Part shown: positions 1-12,054 of the stretch, piece after piece
Layout: each line of letters begins with the position of its first letter
Numbering within the stretch: position 1 is the stretch's first letter
Source: Cylicocyclus nassatus
Lineage: Eukaryota > Nematoda > Chromadorea > Rhabditida > Strongylidae
DNA length: 64,000 nucleotides
Assembly (NCBI GenBank): GCA_958299035.1
Contig: CATQJL010000223.1
Span: 9,289,753 to 9,353,752 of the forward strand
Reading direction: 5' to 3'
Position numbers and translations under genes: made by a program
The notes under the pieces: generated by a model
What the model was told of the DNA's origin: nothing
Databases searched by the model: none
What the model saw: only the letters and a program-made list of their open reading frames with translations

Positions 1-790
1 CTCTGTGTAGGGTCATAAAAAATCGGAAACTTGCATCAAAAATAGAAGCAGTCGATATTATAGGTTCTTTCACAGCCCTTTCTAACAGTGCAAAGTTTGC
101 GCCGATTGGGCGTTTCTAGGAAAAATCACGATTTCCTTGAAAAATGCCAAAATAAATCAAAATCGCCCTTTTTGTATTGCATGCTCGAAAATCATAACTT
201 TTCATAGAGACGCCCAATCAGCATAAACTTTGCAAAGTTAGAAAGAGCTGGTGAAACAACCAACAATATCGACTGCTCCGATTTTTGTTGCAAGTTTCCG
301 ATTTTTTATGACCAGGGCTCGGCACGAGGTGGCTAGATGAAAATGGAAAAACGAAGTCCCCCTTGACTTTTGGGAATTTTTACGAAGTCCCCTTTGACCC
401 TCAACCAAATTTCCTCTAAAAACCTGAAAAATTCCCCAAAATCTCCCAAAAAACGAAACGTCGACTAAAAAAAAAGTCGCCGTCGCCAATTTTCCGTGTC
501 TCTTTGGGTTACAAAAACGAAACCCCCTTTTTCGTCCCAAAAACGATACCCAGCTTGCTTGTAAGCCACCTCGTGCCGAGCCCTGTTTATGACCCTACAC
601 AAAAATTCGAATTTTGATTAATTTTCTTCTATCGCTCCTATCTATGCAACAGACGATCATTAGTAAGCTAAGATGTCCTTTTAAAGAGACTCTTCCTTTC
701 ATACAAAAATAAAAGCAGTCAAATCGGCTGGAAAAATCAGACGTTATGAATTCTTGAAAATGGTGCGAACGAACTTTCGGGACAACCTAA
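1..790. mobile_element. Palindromic mariner-type element, right part
   Basis: The right end reads TTAGGTTGTCCCGAAAGTTC on the reverse strand, the Tc1/mariner-like terminus seen repeatedly here. The start of the window (TCATAAAAAATCGGAAAC) is mirrored around 290-312 and 586-600, so the element is a long foldback whose left end lies outside the window. A related copy lies at 31681-32376. I see no transposase frame, so it is probably non-autonomous. Confidence 0.6.
313..585. mobile_element. hAT-type MITE with exact 8-base target duplication
   Basis: The terminal inverted repeats start CAGGGCTCGGCACGAGGTGG and are near-perfect at both ends. The flanking octamer TTTATGAC at 305-312 is repeated exactly at 586-593, the 8-base duplication and CAGGG terminus expected of hAT elements. 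It sits inside the palindromic mariner-type element that covers the window start, so it is the younger insertion. It has no coding capacity. Confidence 0.85.
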
Positions 791-1640
791 TGTAAAGATC
801 TAAACTGAAACAGTGCTGGACACAATTGTAAATCCACTGAATATTACGTAATTTGCGTTATCTTCTGATGAAACTGTCTTAAATTTTGCTGTATTGTGCT
901 GCTAGCTAACACATTTCTCAAAACGACTTCTGATCTAATCAATTTTGGACGGAGAAAGATGAAAAATTTCAAAACACCCGCGGTGGGAGTTTACTAGTTA
1001 CATCTTAGAGCTTGCGACATCTGCAGCACCTACCACCTGTCGTCGTACTCGGAGAGAAGTAAATCACTGCATTTTTCCTTTCATACAAAAGCCGATTCGC
1101 TCTCACAAACAGCTTATCTGAGGAAATATCAAGCTCTTAGTCAACTCAGGTATACATATATACTTACATACAGTAGTGGGATCCACTGAGACTCCACGAT
1201 GTCTGAGGGGAAAGGGGTCTATCTCAATTCTGCCTTTGACGAATAAGCTCCAACCTCACCACACGGTAATCACGCTTTTACATCACAAGGCTCGATTTTT
1301 GAAAGCTAGTTCTATAATGTGACTAATTCAACAACTATGCAACAATAATCTTGTGTGCGTAGTTAGTAAGAGAAATCTCTGCGCTGAGCATTTTTTCGCC
1401 GCAGTTTTTATCGTAATTTAGGTGAAGCACCCTGCACAATCATAGCCAGCTCAGGACAGGAGATCGAACGGCAGACGGTTCAGAACTTGAAACCCGTAAA
1501 ATATGACTTGAATCAGAAACAGGAATGTGATGTGCGATCTAGGAACATGCTCAATTTATTGCTCTCATAGATTTTATAGAAGAATGTAAATCTTGAACAG
1601 CCATTGCGACGCCATGTAATGCGTGAAATTTTTGCAGAAA
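791..1640. other. Unassigned intergenic stretch
   Basis: I see no conserved reading frame, RNA gene or clear inverted repeat here. It is AT-rich with short TA-rich runs near 1150-1170. It separates a mariner-type element from a Helitron-like element. Confidence 0.5.
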
Positions 1641-2347
1641 TCTTATATATAAAGCTGAATGTCTGTTTGTCTGTATGTATGTATGTATGTCTGTGTGTAC
1701 GTATGTTCCGAATAGAAAATTCCATTTCTGAACCGATCCGGACCAAACTTGGCACACATACGCTACGGGCCCCGGCGGGTGTCATAGGCTACTTTTCGTC
1801 ATCGATCGATATCGATTCTATCGATTTTTATCGACTTTTTTGCTGAGTTCACCTACGGGGCTGGGAGTTGGCACAGGGGGGTAATCGAGCATGCTGATCA
1901 TCCCCAAGGGGGGTGATCAGCATGCTCGATTGCACCCCTGTGCCAACTCCCAGCCCCCTAGCTCAAACTTTGCAAAAAAATCGATAAAATCTATAAAAGT
2001 AATCGATAATCCTGAAAACCAATATTGTTTTCGGAATCCCCATGCTCGATTACCCCCTGTGCCAACTCCCAGCCCCGTAGCCCAAACTTTGCAAAAAAAT
2101 CGATAAAATCGATAAAAGTAATCGATATTTCTGAAAACTAATATTGTATTCGGAATCCCCATGCTCACTTCCCCCCCTGTGCCAACTCCTAGCCCTGTAG
2201 GTGAACTCTGCAAAAACAAATATCGATAAAAATCGGTAAAATCGACATCGATCGATAACGAAAAGTGGACTGTGACACCCGCCGGGGCCCGAAGTGTATG
2301 TGTGCCAAGTTTGGTCCGGATACGGCGGAGCCGGGTAAGCCAGCTAG
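1641..2347 (+). mobile_element. Helitron-like non-autonomous element, copy 1
   Basis: It begins TCTTATATATAAAGCTGAAT after an A and ends CCAGCTAG before a T. A small GC hairpin (CGGC-GGA-GCCG) lies about 12 bases from the 3' end. TC start, CTAG end, subterminal hairpin and A/T target fit Helitrons. A (CTGT/ATGT)n tract follows the 5' end, then a long internal inverted repeat (GGGCCCCGGCGGGTGTC and its complement). The middle carries roughly 120-base tandem units with GATCAGCATGCTCGAT. The Cys-rich frames over the CTGT tract are repeat translations, not genes. Confidence 0.6.
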
Positions 2348-2689
2348 TATAATATAAGGTAGGCAGTGTTCGGTTGCAAACTAGCAACCCCAATCCGCGC
2401 GCCTTCGGACAGCTTTGCATTCCTTTCGTACCTAGGATCGCTTCCGCATTGCGCATGCTATCTAAGGCAAAAATTACAAGCAGCTGGGTTCTTGTGTCAG
2501 GGCCTCTCAACTTTCCACTAAAACTCCCGCCTAAGCTGCCTTTTGGAGGGTAAACGCTTCAATAATTGCCTTTTCACCCATTTCAAAACTCAAATTCCTG
2601 TTCTACGTGCCGGCAAGGCCTGAAACATGCAGAAAGGTGTAAATGCGAATCGGGCGGGGCACTGCCTTCAAGTAGATGTTACATTCACA
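2348..2689. other. Unassigned stretch before the tandem array
   Basis: Nothing recognisable: no coding exon, RNA gene or clear repeat boundary was found between the Helitron-like element and the first unit of the tandem array. Confidence 0.4.
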
Positions 2690-2911
2690 CCTGCTTCCTT
2701 CGCTGAATATATCTTTAAACGTCATATTATAAATCATCTATTTTCGTGGATGTGACGCTTTCTTCATACTAGCGTGACTTAGGAGTTAGACTGAGTGTTC
2801 AATGCCCTCAGTTGAACAGTTCTCTGATATACAATCGCATTTTATCAACCAAGGCAAAAAGAACGGTTCAAAAAGGAATAGCCTCTAATTGTTTTCTAAA
2901 CCGGATTAAGA

Positions 2912-3371
2912 TTACGACGCGTTGGTGCACACCTTGCACAATATCCCTGTGATTTGCAAATCGTTAAGAATTATTGCAGCAATCGGGCTCTGCTGAGTCA
3001 ATCGGATAATCCCATTTAACTCAACAAAAACTCTTTGACTTTCATCTTCATAAGAGTAATGAAAAGAACTCTCCAATGGTGATAACATGGAAATGTTGAC
3101 GTTGCCAAGTAAAGAAAACACCACACTGAGCACAGACATTATGTCTCTTTGGACGAAAGGACTCACACTTACGGCATACCTCAGCTATTCTAGTGCGCAA
3201 TCTGGCACTGCAACGACTCTTCATAATCAGTCGTAAGCGCGTTTTGCTCAGGCCAGAATTGATGCGTTTACAACAACTAATAGAATTTACGCGTTGATCT
3301 GCAGGCACCCGGCAGATCGCCGAGTGGTGTGACTGTAGCGATCTGACCAGATCGCCGGAAGTATGCCTCAC
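2912..3371 (-). CDS. Hypothetical minus-strand frame in tandem-unit copy 1
   Basis: Two overlapping minus-strand frames cover this stretch. The upstream frame contains two CxxC pairs (CRKC and CAQC about 12 residues apart), as in a small zinc ribbon; the downstream frame has the segment ESSFHYSYEDESQRVFVEL. In copy 2 a small indel joins the equivalents into one frame. The match between copies may only reflect recent duplication. I recognise no family and am not sure it is translated; it could be a fragment of a spliced gene or of an unidentified element. Confidence 0.22.
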
Positions 3372-3934
3372 ACCCCAAAATGCGACTAATTTTCACGCTC
3401 GGGCAGTACTCCTAAAAATTCTGGGCTCCATTTCAACTCTTCAAATCCCTTGATTTTGCTCTTTTGAGAAGCTCCGTGATTTGTGGCCCTTTCCACCGCA
3501 TTCTTATCAATTTGATTCATTATCGTGCTGTTGCGTTGTTAACTATATGATAAGCGTTCTTTCATAGAAGTATCCTGCTTATAGGGATCAATATTGGGAA
3601 ACTAGTAGGTGTTTGAAGCTGCCTCTCGAGAACAAACGCATTTCAACAATCCCATAATCTTCAGCTTCTTTTTAAACGGCAAAATTACCACATTTTCAAA
3701 TGTATCAAAACTATACATGTTTTCGTTTATCCAGGCAGGGGAGATGGGGAGAGTCGAAGTACAAGCACGACAGCATGCGTTTTAAAAAATACTTCTCCGC
3801 ACTCTAAGAGGTGCGCTTTGGCTTTTCCCGATTTCACACTGAACCTCACTACAGTTTATCACCACTACGTGGCCTGGACGTCGATGGCCATCGAACCGGA
3901 TGTCAAGTGAATCTTCTCTTTTGAAAGGGGCTTA

Positions 3935-4384
3935 CAATGGACAGAAATCGAAGTGGCCAATCCATACAAGCTGCATACCATTAAATGCAGCATAAAACGC
4001 TGACTCTAGACCTGTCTTCCCTATCTGCAGAGCAATTTTGTGGACGGAATTAAAGCCCTTGAAGGCCATTATTTTGCTAACAATGTAAGAAATTGTGCAT
4101 GTAAAGTGCGAAATCAGCTGTACAAAGCCATTCTCGGCTCAGTGTTGGACCAAAACATGCAACTAGGTCACTTCATACGACCCGTACTTAGAGGTGAGTT
4201 AAAGGAGCAATAATGTGCCTAACATCGCAGTTTTTGTATACGATTTTTTCGCAGTAAAGCTGCTCGTAACTTCTCTTTGAAAAGCGCAGATATGGAAAAC
4301 AAATTTGAAATCAGCATTTTATTCTGCATCGAATAACATGCAGCTTGTATGGAATGTCCACTTCGACTTCTGACCATTCCCTTG
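3935..4384. mobile_element. Harbinger-like TIR element carrying an exon
   Basis: Long imperfect inverted repeats face each other: AATGGACAGAAATCGAAGTG at the left and its diverged complement at the right, continuing through CATACAAGCTGCAT. A TTA lies just outside each end (3932-3934 and 4385-4387). The equivalent place in tandem copy 2 (GGGCTTAGAAGCC near 7052) has a single TTA and no insert, so this is an insertion with TTA duplication, typical of PIF/Harbinger MITEs. Between the arms is an open exon-like segment. Confidence 0.65.
4031..4193 (+). pseudogene. Exon-like segment carried inside a TIR element
   Basis: After the acceptor CTATCTGCAG an open frame runs through NFVDGIKALEGHY and ends in GHFIRPVLR at a perfect GTGAGT donor. 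The frame stays open past the donor to a TAA near 4213. Amino-acid composition is that of a structured protein, unlike surrounding repeat translations. It lies wholly between the arms of a 450-base inverted-repeat element, so I infer capture of an exon from an unlinked host gene. I do not recognise the parent family. The alternative is a coding remnant of the element itself. Confidence 0.4.
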
Positions 4385-5203
4385 TTAGAAGCCTTTAAGT
4401 GTTTCACGCTCCTTGTTTTGAAGAAACCAATTTTAGCAAGAGGATAAGCCAGGGCGGTATTTGAAGTACTCGATGCTGATTGGGCGTTTTACTGTTATGA
4501 AAGCGTCAGACAAGAGCGCCCAACGCGAGATTCATAAAAGTTCCGGGCTTATGGTCGAAAGGCCGTGAGAGCACCATTCGAAATTGGGTTTTTCCTGCCA
4601 GACATGGTCTTACCAGACCAGACGCATGATCTCATATTGTGTCTTAATTTAATGTCTACTGTGTGATTGATAGGCTAACGACAGTCAATGTACTTCAATC
4701 ACAACTTTCCCAAATTATAGATTTTGATGTGTATAGTAATCCGCTAGGGTAGAGCTCATTAAAAAAATCAGACTTTTCTCATTCTGGTGCTAGTTATCGG
4801 GTTGCCCCAGTTCCGTCCTCCAATTTTCACCACAACAACTCCCCATTTTCTTGGTTCTTATAAAAGTTTTAGGATTTCTTTTGGTAACGAAAAACACGCT
4901 TAGGTGTGCCCAAGCATTCGCACAAAGCTCTTTTCACATTCGTAATGAAAATACAAAGACTTTCAAAATCCTGAAAACCGAAAAAAATCGGAACTCTGCT
5001 TCGAAAATTTCCAGGAACTTCTAGCTTCTTCGATACGTACAATTCTCTTTTCAATTTTATATCTACTGTTGCTACGTTTTCTTCAGAGCTAGAAATTGAG
5101 AAACAAATACAGGGGTAAAAATACAAAATTGTCGCTTTTTGAGTTTTTCACAGCATTTAGCACTTTCGAGAATATCACTTGCAGAGGTCTAAAATTGTAG
5201 TTA

Positions 5204-5431
5204 CAGGGCTTATCAGACGCAGTGTCGCTCGCATCAGCATCTCCACTCCCGCGCTGGACTCAGAGTCTCTTCCTCGAACCTGCTCTCTAATCACTTCCAA
5301 TCGATTGAGGCTCCGCCTTTCCCACGCTCGCCATGGGAAAGTGATCAAAGAGCATGTTCGCGGAAGAGATGCGGAGTCCAGCGCGGGATTGGAGATGCTG
5401 ATGCAAGCGACACTGCGGTTGAGAAGCCCTG
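5204..5431. mobile_element. MITE with TA target duplication and CAGGG ends
   Basis: Inverted repeats begin CAGGGCTTATCAGACGCAGT and extend about 60 bases at each end. TA flanks both sides. The matching sequence in the next tandem copy (near 8870) reads GTAGTTATATTTC uninterrupted, whereas here the insert separates GTAGTTA from TATATTTC: removing the insert plus one TA restores the empty site. This shows a 2-base TA duplication directly and argues for Tc1/mariner mobilisation despite the hAT-like CAGGG. Confidence 0.75.
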
Positions 5432-6049
5432 TATATTTCTAAAGGCTGAAGCAAAATTACCTAAGTGAAAACAGCTTAGCAAACATGCCAAATCTCGTTT
5501 TCTCGAGTTCTAACCTTGAAAAGAAATACAGCAAGTGTATTTATGGCTGTTACGTGATGCGATTTGCTTGAATAAGTTTGAAGTTTTTGGAAATTTTCAG
5601 AGCAGATTTTCAACTTTCGAGTTTTCGGGCCTCTGAAAGTTTTCAGATTTTAATTTTAAAGTAAATCCGAAACAACTTTTTGCGAATACTTAGACACCAT
5701 TTTGTAGAGCTTGCTTTGCTCTATCGAAATTATGGCAGAGTTCAAGGACCAAAGAAATGAGAATTAATGGGATGAAAGTGAAAACGGACGGAGTTCTGGG
5801 AAAACCACATTTGCTATATTCACGTCTGCTTTCTTCGTTGAAATATATAGAACGTCATGAAAATAAATTATGTAATTCCGTGGATGTGACGTTTTTTTCA
5901 TAATAGCGTGACTTAGGAATTGGAGTGAGTGTTCAATGCCCTCAATCTGAACAATCCTCTGATTTACAATCGCATTGTATCAACCAAAACGAAAAGAACC
6001 GTTCACAGAGGAATAGTATTAATGGTTTTCTTTTCATACCTGATTAAGA

Positions 6050-6448
6050 TTATGACGCGCTGGTGTATACCTTGCACAATATCTCTATAATTTGCAAATC
6101 TTCAAGAATTATTGCAGCAATCGGGCTCTGCTGAGTCAACCGGATAATCCCATTTAACTCAACAAAAACTCTTTGACTTTCATCTTCATAAGAGTAATGA
6201 AAAGAACTCTCCAATGGTGATAACATGGAAATGTTGATGTTGCCACGTAAAGAAAACACCACATTGAGCACAGATATTGTGTCACTCTTTGGACGCAAGG
6301 ACTTACACTTATGGCATACCTCAGCTATTCCAGTGCGCGATTTGGCTCTGCAACGACTCTTCATAATCAGTCGTAAGCGTGCTTTGCTCAGGCCAGAGTT
6401 GATGCGTTTACAACAACTTACAGAATTTACGCGTTGATCTGCAGGCAC
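6050..6448 (-). CDS. Hypothetical minus-strand frame in tandem-unit copy 2
   Basis: A 132-residue open frame from MPADQRVNS to CKVYTSAS. It contains EVCHKCKSLRPK and the segment SPLESSFHYSYEDESQ shared with copy 1, where a frameshift splits it. Copy 3 (about 9486-9880) is further decayed, lacking a stretch around 9685. No signal peptide, membrane segment or known domain is evident. No promoter or clear splice structure was found. It may be a young tandemly duplicated gene or a chance frame in a repeat. Confidence 0.25.
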   Translation of the reverse strand: MPADQRVNSVSCCKRINSGLSKARLRLIMKSRCRAKSRTGIAEVCHKCKSLRPKSDTISVLNVVFSLRGNINISMLSPLESSFHYSYEDESQRVFVELNGIIRLTQQSPIAAIILEDLQIIEILCKVYTSAS

Positions 6449-7617
6449 CCGGCAGATCGCGAGTGGTGTGGCTGTAGCGATCTGGCCAGATCGCCGGATT
6501 TATGTCCTAGGCCTCAAAATGCGACTAATCTTCACTCTCGGGCAGTCCCTTGATTTTGCTCTTTTGAGGAGTCCCGTGATTTGTGTTCCATTCCACCGTA
6601 TTCTTATTGATTTAATTCAATATCGTGCTGTTGCGTTGTTGACTATATGATAAGTGTTTCTTCATAGAAAGTACCTTGCTTATAGTGATCAGTATTGGGA
6701 AACTAGTAGGTGTTGTATGAAACTGCCTCACGAGGCGTTTCATCAAAAATTCGACTAACTCAAATTCTTACGTTTCTTTCCAGACGGCAAATTTGCCACA
6801 ATATCTTATATCATATCAAAGCTATACATCTTTTCGTTTACCTAAACCCGTGAGATGGGGCGAGTCGAAATACATGCACCACAAAGGCAGCGTTTTTAAA
6901 AATACTTCTCCGCACTCTAAGAGGTGCGTTTTGGCTTTTCCCGATCTCACACTGAACCTCACTGCAGTTTATCACCACCACGTGGCCTGGACGTCGATGG
7001 CCATCGAACCGGATGCCAAGTTGAATCTTCTTTCTTGGGAGGGCTTAGAAGCCTTCATATGTTTCACGCTCCTTGTTTTGAAGAAACCAGTTTTAGCAAG
7101 GGGATAATCCAGGGCGGTATTCGAGGTATTTGATTGCTGATTGAGCGTTTCACTGTTTTAAAAGCGCCAGACGAGAGCGCCCAACGCGAGATTCATAAAA
7201 GTTCCGGGCTTATGGTCGAAAGGCCTGAGAGCACCATCCTTCGAAATTGGGTTTCTCCTGCCAGACATGGCCTTACCAGACCAGACACATGATCATCTCT
7301 TATTGTGTCCTAATTTAATGTCTACTGTGTAATTGATAAGCTGACGACAGTCAATGTATTTCAATCACAACTTTCCCAAATTATAGATTTTGATGTGTAT
7401 CGTAATTCGCTAGGGTAGAGCTCATAAAAAATCAGGCTTTTCTCATTCTGGTGCTAGTTATCGGGTTGCCCCAGTTCCGTCCTCCAATTTTCACCACAAC
7501 AACTCTCAATTTTTTTGGTTCTTATAAAAGTCTTAAGATATCTTTTGGTAAAGAAAAACACGCTCAAGTGTGCCCAAGCATTCGCACAAAGCTCTTTCCA
7601 AATTCGTAATGAAAATA

Positions 7618-8625
7618 TTAGGGTGTCCCAAAAGTATTTTCGCTTTTTTGATCAAGCGCCGCAGTCCGCAGAACAAAGGTTTTGGTAGCATTCGATGCAG
7701 TTTTTTATGTTCTTTCAAATGATCATCATTATAATGCAGACGAAGCAACAAGCTCTCATAAAGTTGCTATAAACTGCGACCCATGCTTTTTACCAAGGTC
7801 AAGTTCAGCTATTTTTCTAAATTTTTGTACTGATCTCCCGAAGATCCAATTAACCTGTCGATAGAGCAAACAAAGTAGGATGCAAAACAATTTTTGCCCT
7901 TCCATAGCTTACTCTGAAAATTTTTTAAAATTATTTCTTTTCGATGCTAGCAAATTCCATATTTGGTTAACTTAAACCTCATAGAAAATAGCCGGCGAGC
8001 AACCGGGTGTTATTCGACGCAGCATTTTCTCCTCTTTCAGACATATGTTTTCTGTTCCTGATTCGAGAGGTTTTGGAGGATAAAATCGACAAAATTCATG
8101 TTTTTTGAGGAACCCTAGGCTATACCCGACAAATCAAAAATTAGATATTCTGAAACCCGGAACGCTCACTTTTTTCGTAAAATTAATACTGAATCCTAAT
8201 CCACTTTAAAAAATATCAAAAATCGAGAAATTAGTGGAGTTTGACGAGTCTGCGTCTGGTATGGGATTCCTAAAATTCGATGGTGTTATTCAAAATTCTG
8301 TCAAGAAATTATGGAGAGGCCTGGGAAGGAAATCGAAACTGCTTTGTATCCTACTTCGTTTGCTCTATCCGCAGGTTACTTGAACTTCCTCGGGGAATCA
8401 GTACAAGAATCTAGAAAAATTGGAACTTGACCTTGATAAAAAAAGCTTGGGTCGCAGTTTACTGCGATTTTCTGATAGCTCATTGCGTCAACTGCGAAAC
8501 AAAGATGACCTTTTGAAAGAGCATGAAAAACTGCATCGAATGCTATCAAGGGCTCCTATAAACCTTTGTTCTGCGGACTGTGGCGCTTGTTCAAAAAAAG
8601 CGAAAATACTTTTGGGACGACCTAA
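7618..8625. mobile_element. Palindromic mariner-type element
   Basis: Ends read TTAGGGTGTCCCAAAAGTAT at the left and the complement ATACTTTTGGGACGACCTAA at the right, each flanked by TA. Most of the 1 kb folds back on itself (for example GAACAAAGGTTT opposite AAACCTTTGTTC). Tandem copy 1 has the empty site GAAAATACAAAGACTTTC near 4950, so the insertion post-dates the duplication. No transposase frame is present. Confidence 0.8.
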
Positions 8626-10026
8626 TATAAAGACTTTCAAAATCCTGCAAATCGAATCGGAACTCTGCTTCGAAAATTTCCAGGAACTTCCAGCTTCTTC
8701 GGTACGTACAGTTCTCTTTTCAAGTTTATATGTACTGTTGCTACATTTTCTTCAAGGTTAGAAATTGAGAAACAAATACATAGCTAAAAACACAAAATTG
8801 TCGCTTTTTGAGTTTTCACAGCATTTAGCACTTTCGAGAATATCACTTGCAGAGGTCTAAAATTGTAGTTATATTTCTAAAGGCTGAAGCAGAATTACCT
8901 AAGTGAAAACAGCTTAGCAAACATGCCAAATCTCGTTTTCTCGAGTTCTAACCTTGAAAAGAATTACAGCAAGTGTATTTATGGCTGTTACGTGATGCGA
9001 TTATATGCTTGAATAAGTTTGAAGTTTTTGGAAATTTTCAGAGCAGATTTTCAACTTTCGAGTTTTCGGGCCTCTGAAAGTTTTCAGATTTTAATTTTAA
9101 AGTAAATCCGCAACAACTTTTTGCGAATACTTAGACACCATTTTGTAGAGCTTGCTTTGCTCTATCGAAATTATGGCAAAGTTCAAGGACCAAAGAAATG
9201 AGAATTAATGGGATGAAAGTGAAAACGGACGGAGTTTTGGGAAAACCACATCTGCTATATTCACGTCTGCTTTCTTCGTTGAAATATATAGAACGTCATG
9301 AAAATAAATTATCTATTTCCGTGGATGTGACGTTTTTTTTTCATAATAGCGTGACTTCGGAATTGGAGTGAGTGTTCAACGCCCTCATTCTGAACAATCC
9401 TCTAATTTACAATCGCATCAAGGCGAAAAAAACTGTTCAAAGAGGAATAGCCTTTGATGGTTTTCTTTTCATACCTGATTAAGATTGTGACGCGCTGGTG
9501 TATACCTTGCACAATATCTTTATGATTTGCAAATCTTTAAGAATTATTGCAGTCAATCAAACTCTGCTGACTCAACTGTATAATCCCATTTAACTCAACA
9601 GAAACTGCCTTGATTTTCATCTTCATAAGAGTAATGAAAAGAACGCTCCAATGGTGATAACATGGAAATGTTGATGTTGCCACGGACTTACACTTATGGC
9701 AATAGCTCAGCTATTCTAGTGCACAATCTGGCACTGCAACGACTCTTCATAATCAGTCGTAAGCGCTTGTTGCTCAGGCCAGAGTTGATGCGTTTACAAC
9801 AACTTACAGAATTTACGCGCTGATCTGCAGGCACCCGGCAGATCGCTGAGTGGTGTGGTTGTAGCGATCTGACCAGATCGCCGGAAGTATGCCTTAGGCC
9901 TCAAAATGTGACTAATCTTCACGCTCGGTCAGTACTCCCAAAAATTCTGGGCTCCAATTTGATTTTGCTCCTTTGAAAAGCTCCTTGATTTGTGGCCCTT
10001 TCCACCGTATTCTTTTTAATATATTC

Positions 10027-10725
10027 GGTGCTTTTCCGCTATCGGGACCCATTTTTTCAAAGAGAAATATTGCTTATATCCTCAGATTTCGTCCCAGCTT
10101 TACAGGAAGGAGTGTCAACTTTCTGCCAAGTGCCAGAAAATTTTGACATGTTATCTACATATTTAACAGGTCTTGTTAAGAGTTTACGTTACCCTACCTA
10201 GCGATGTAAGTTCAGTGTTTTTTAAAGTCAATTTTGACCTCGTTTCAATCAAACATTTTCAAAGTGAACATTGTCATAATAATAATAACATACTGTCATC
10301 GATGAACAGATTAGACTTGCTTGATAGAGAAGCGCGCTAGGATCCCATCATTTAAGAAGCGAAATAAGTAGGAGCAAGGTACTTCAAGCTATCATTTATA
10401 GTCTTTTCGCCTAAATTGGCATGGCGAAAGGGGTTTCATGAGAAATGCATTTTTGAATCACTGCTAGAAGCAAGCAAGATGTTCTAAAATAAGTTAATGA
10501 ATGTTTTGCGCTTATGTAAAACAATTAAACAGCTTCAAAATGATCACAAATTTTTATTTATTTCACCGGAAATGACTTCGAAAAAAACATGTCAAAATGG
10601 ACCGAAACATGTCAATTTTTTCGCGATACATGGCAAGGAGGCAGTCCTTGTAGAATCTATTAGGCTAAAGAACATATAATATGAGAGCCCTTTGAAAAGA
10701 TGGGTCCGGATAACGGAAAAGTACC
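10027..10725. mobile_element. Inverted-repeat element in tandem copy 3
   Basis: Left GGTGCTTTTCCGCTATCGGG is mirrored at the right by CCGGATAACGGAAAAGTACC, with TTTTTTCAAAG inside both. Copies 1 and 2 read straight from the GTATTCTTAT(C/T) block into ATCGTGCTGTTGCG, so the roughly 700 bases are an insertion. The interior has no convincing coding region. The superfamily is unclear because I could not fix the target duplication. Confidence 0.55.
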
Positions 10726-11912
10726 ATTTATTAGATATCGTGCTGTTGCGTTGTTATAATGAGCGTTCCTTCATAAAATGTATTCTTCTCATAAAGATCA
10801 AAATTGGGAAACTAGTAGTTGTTGTATGAAACTGCCTCACGAGGCATTTCAACGAAAATTCGACTAAATCAAATTCTTATGTTTCTTTCCAGACGGCAAA
10901 TTTGCCACAAAGAATTTACGAAAATGTCTTACATCGTACCAAAACTATAATCTTTTCGTTTACCTATACCCGGGAGATGGGGCGAGTCGAAGTATATGCA
11001 CATCAAAGGCAGCGTCTTTGAAAATACGTTTCCACACTGATAAGTGACGCTGCACCAGTATCTTCATTTTCCCAATCTTGCCCTGACCTTACTAAAGCTT
11101 GACCAATATGTGCCCCAAATGTCGATGGTGGTCATCGAACCGCAACGTTAATTTGAGTTTTCTCTTTTGAGAGTTTTCTGCGTCCTGGAATTTGTCTATT
11201 GTCATTCACAAAGTGCGCCAATAAATCAAACAAAGACATCTAATGCAAAGGTCATCCAAGGAAAACCATAAAAAAGTCATAGCGTGTCGAAAAAGATCAT
11301 AGTTTCCTTGCTGGGATCAAGTTGTTCTGCTTCTTTAAGAAGTGAGGATGCCTCTACCGAGCTCCTTTTCGTTTACCCAGACGCAGTTTGGGACGGCAAA
11401 AGATACAAGGGCCGACTGATTAATAAACCCGGGACGGACGAAACCGTTAGGAACCATGGGCGAACAGGAAAGGAGGATCTCTAGGCAGAGTGCTCACTGG
11501 TCATTGATTTGATCTCCTAAAACGGCTTTTTTAAACAAGATAATTCTCTGAGACTTGCAAATAGGAGAAGAAGCTAAAATAGCTGTCAAATCACAATTTC
11601 AGATTTTCTCCTGAAATGAGCTCAATATGCATGGCTTAAATCTTAATCGTAATTGAAAAAAAAACGATAGCAAAAACAAATCTAGGGCGCGGACGGTATT
11701 CACAGATTACTCGGTTGCTGATTGGGCGTTTCACTGTTATGAAAGCGTCCGGCAAGAGAGCGCCCTACCCATGCCTTATGAAAGTTTCGGGTTCGTGGCT
11801 TGAACAGGTAGTAGAGCCCTATCCGTCAGAACTGGGTTTTCCCTGCCTGATGTAGCCTTGCCATATCAGACGCACGATCTCGAGTGTGTCCTAATTTAAT
11901 GTTTACTTTGTA

Positions 11913-12054
11913 CCCTTTGATTCAACGGGCGTGACTACTCGCGCCCGCGACGCACTCCGTCTTTCCCTTGCGAACGTGTTCTTTGATCATTCTCTAACCT
12001 TGATTAGGCCTCGAAATCGCGCCTTCCAGGCGCCAATCCCGTTGAATTAAAGGG
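11913..12054. mobile_element. Short MITE with CCCTTTGATTCAAC ends
   Basis: Inverted termini CCCTTTGATTCAACGGG and CCCGTTGAATTAAAGGG bound about 140 bases rich in CGCGACG and TTGCGAACGTG motifs. A related copy in reverse orientation is at 42015-42200. The equivalent segment is missing from the other tandem units. It has no coding capacity. Confidence 0.5.

Noticed and set aside
1604..1846. Cys-rich frame (SVCLSVCMYVC) and its equivalents at 23990, 40055 and 60842
   Set aside because: These translate the (CTGT/ATGT)n tract and inverted repeat of the Helitron-like elements; they recur with each copy and in both strands, so they are not genes or toxins.
1917..2510. 197-residue minus-strand open frame
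   Set aside because: It runs through the roughly 120-base tandem units of the Helitron-like element and reads the same phrase repeatedly; it is repeat sequence.
6793..7107. 104-residue plus-strand frame in tandem copy 2
   Set aside because: The frame is broken in the other copies, has no recognisable domain and no splice support.
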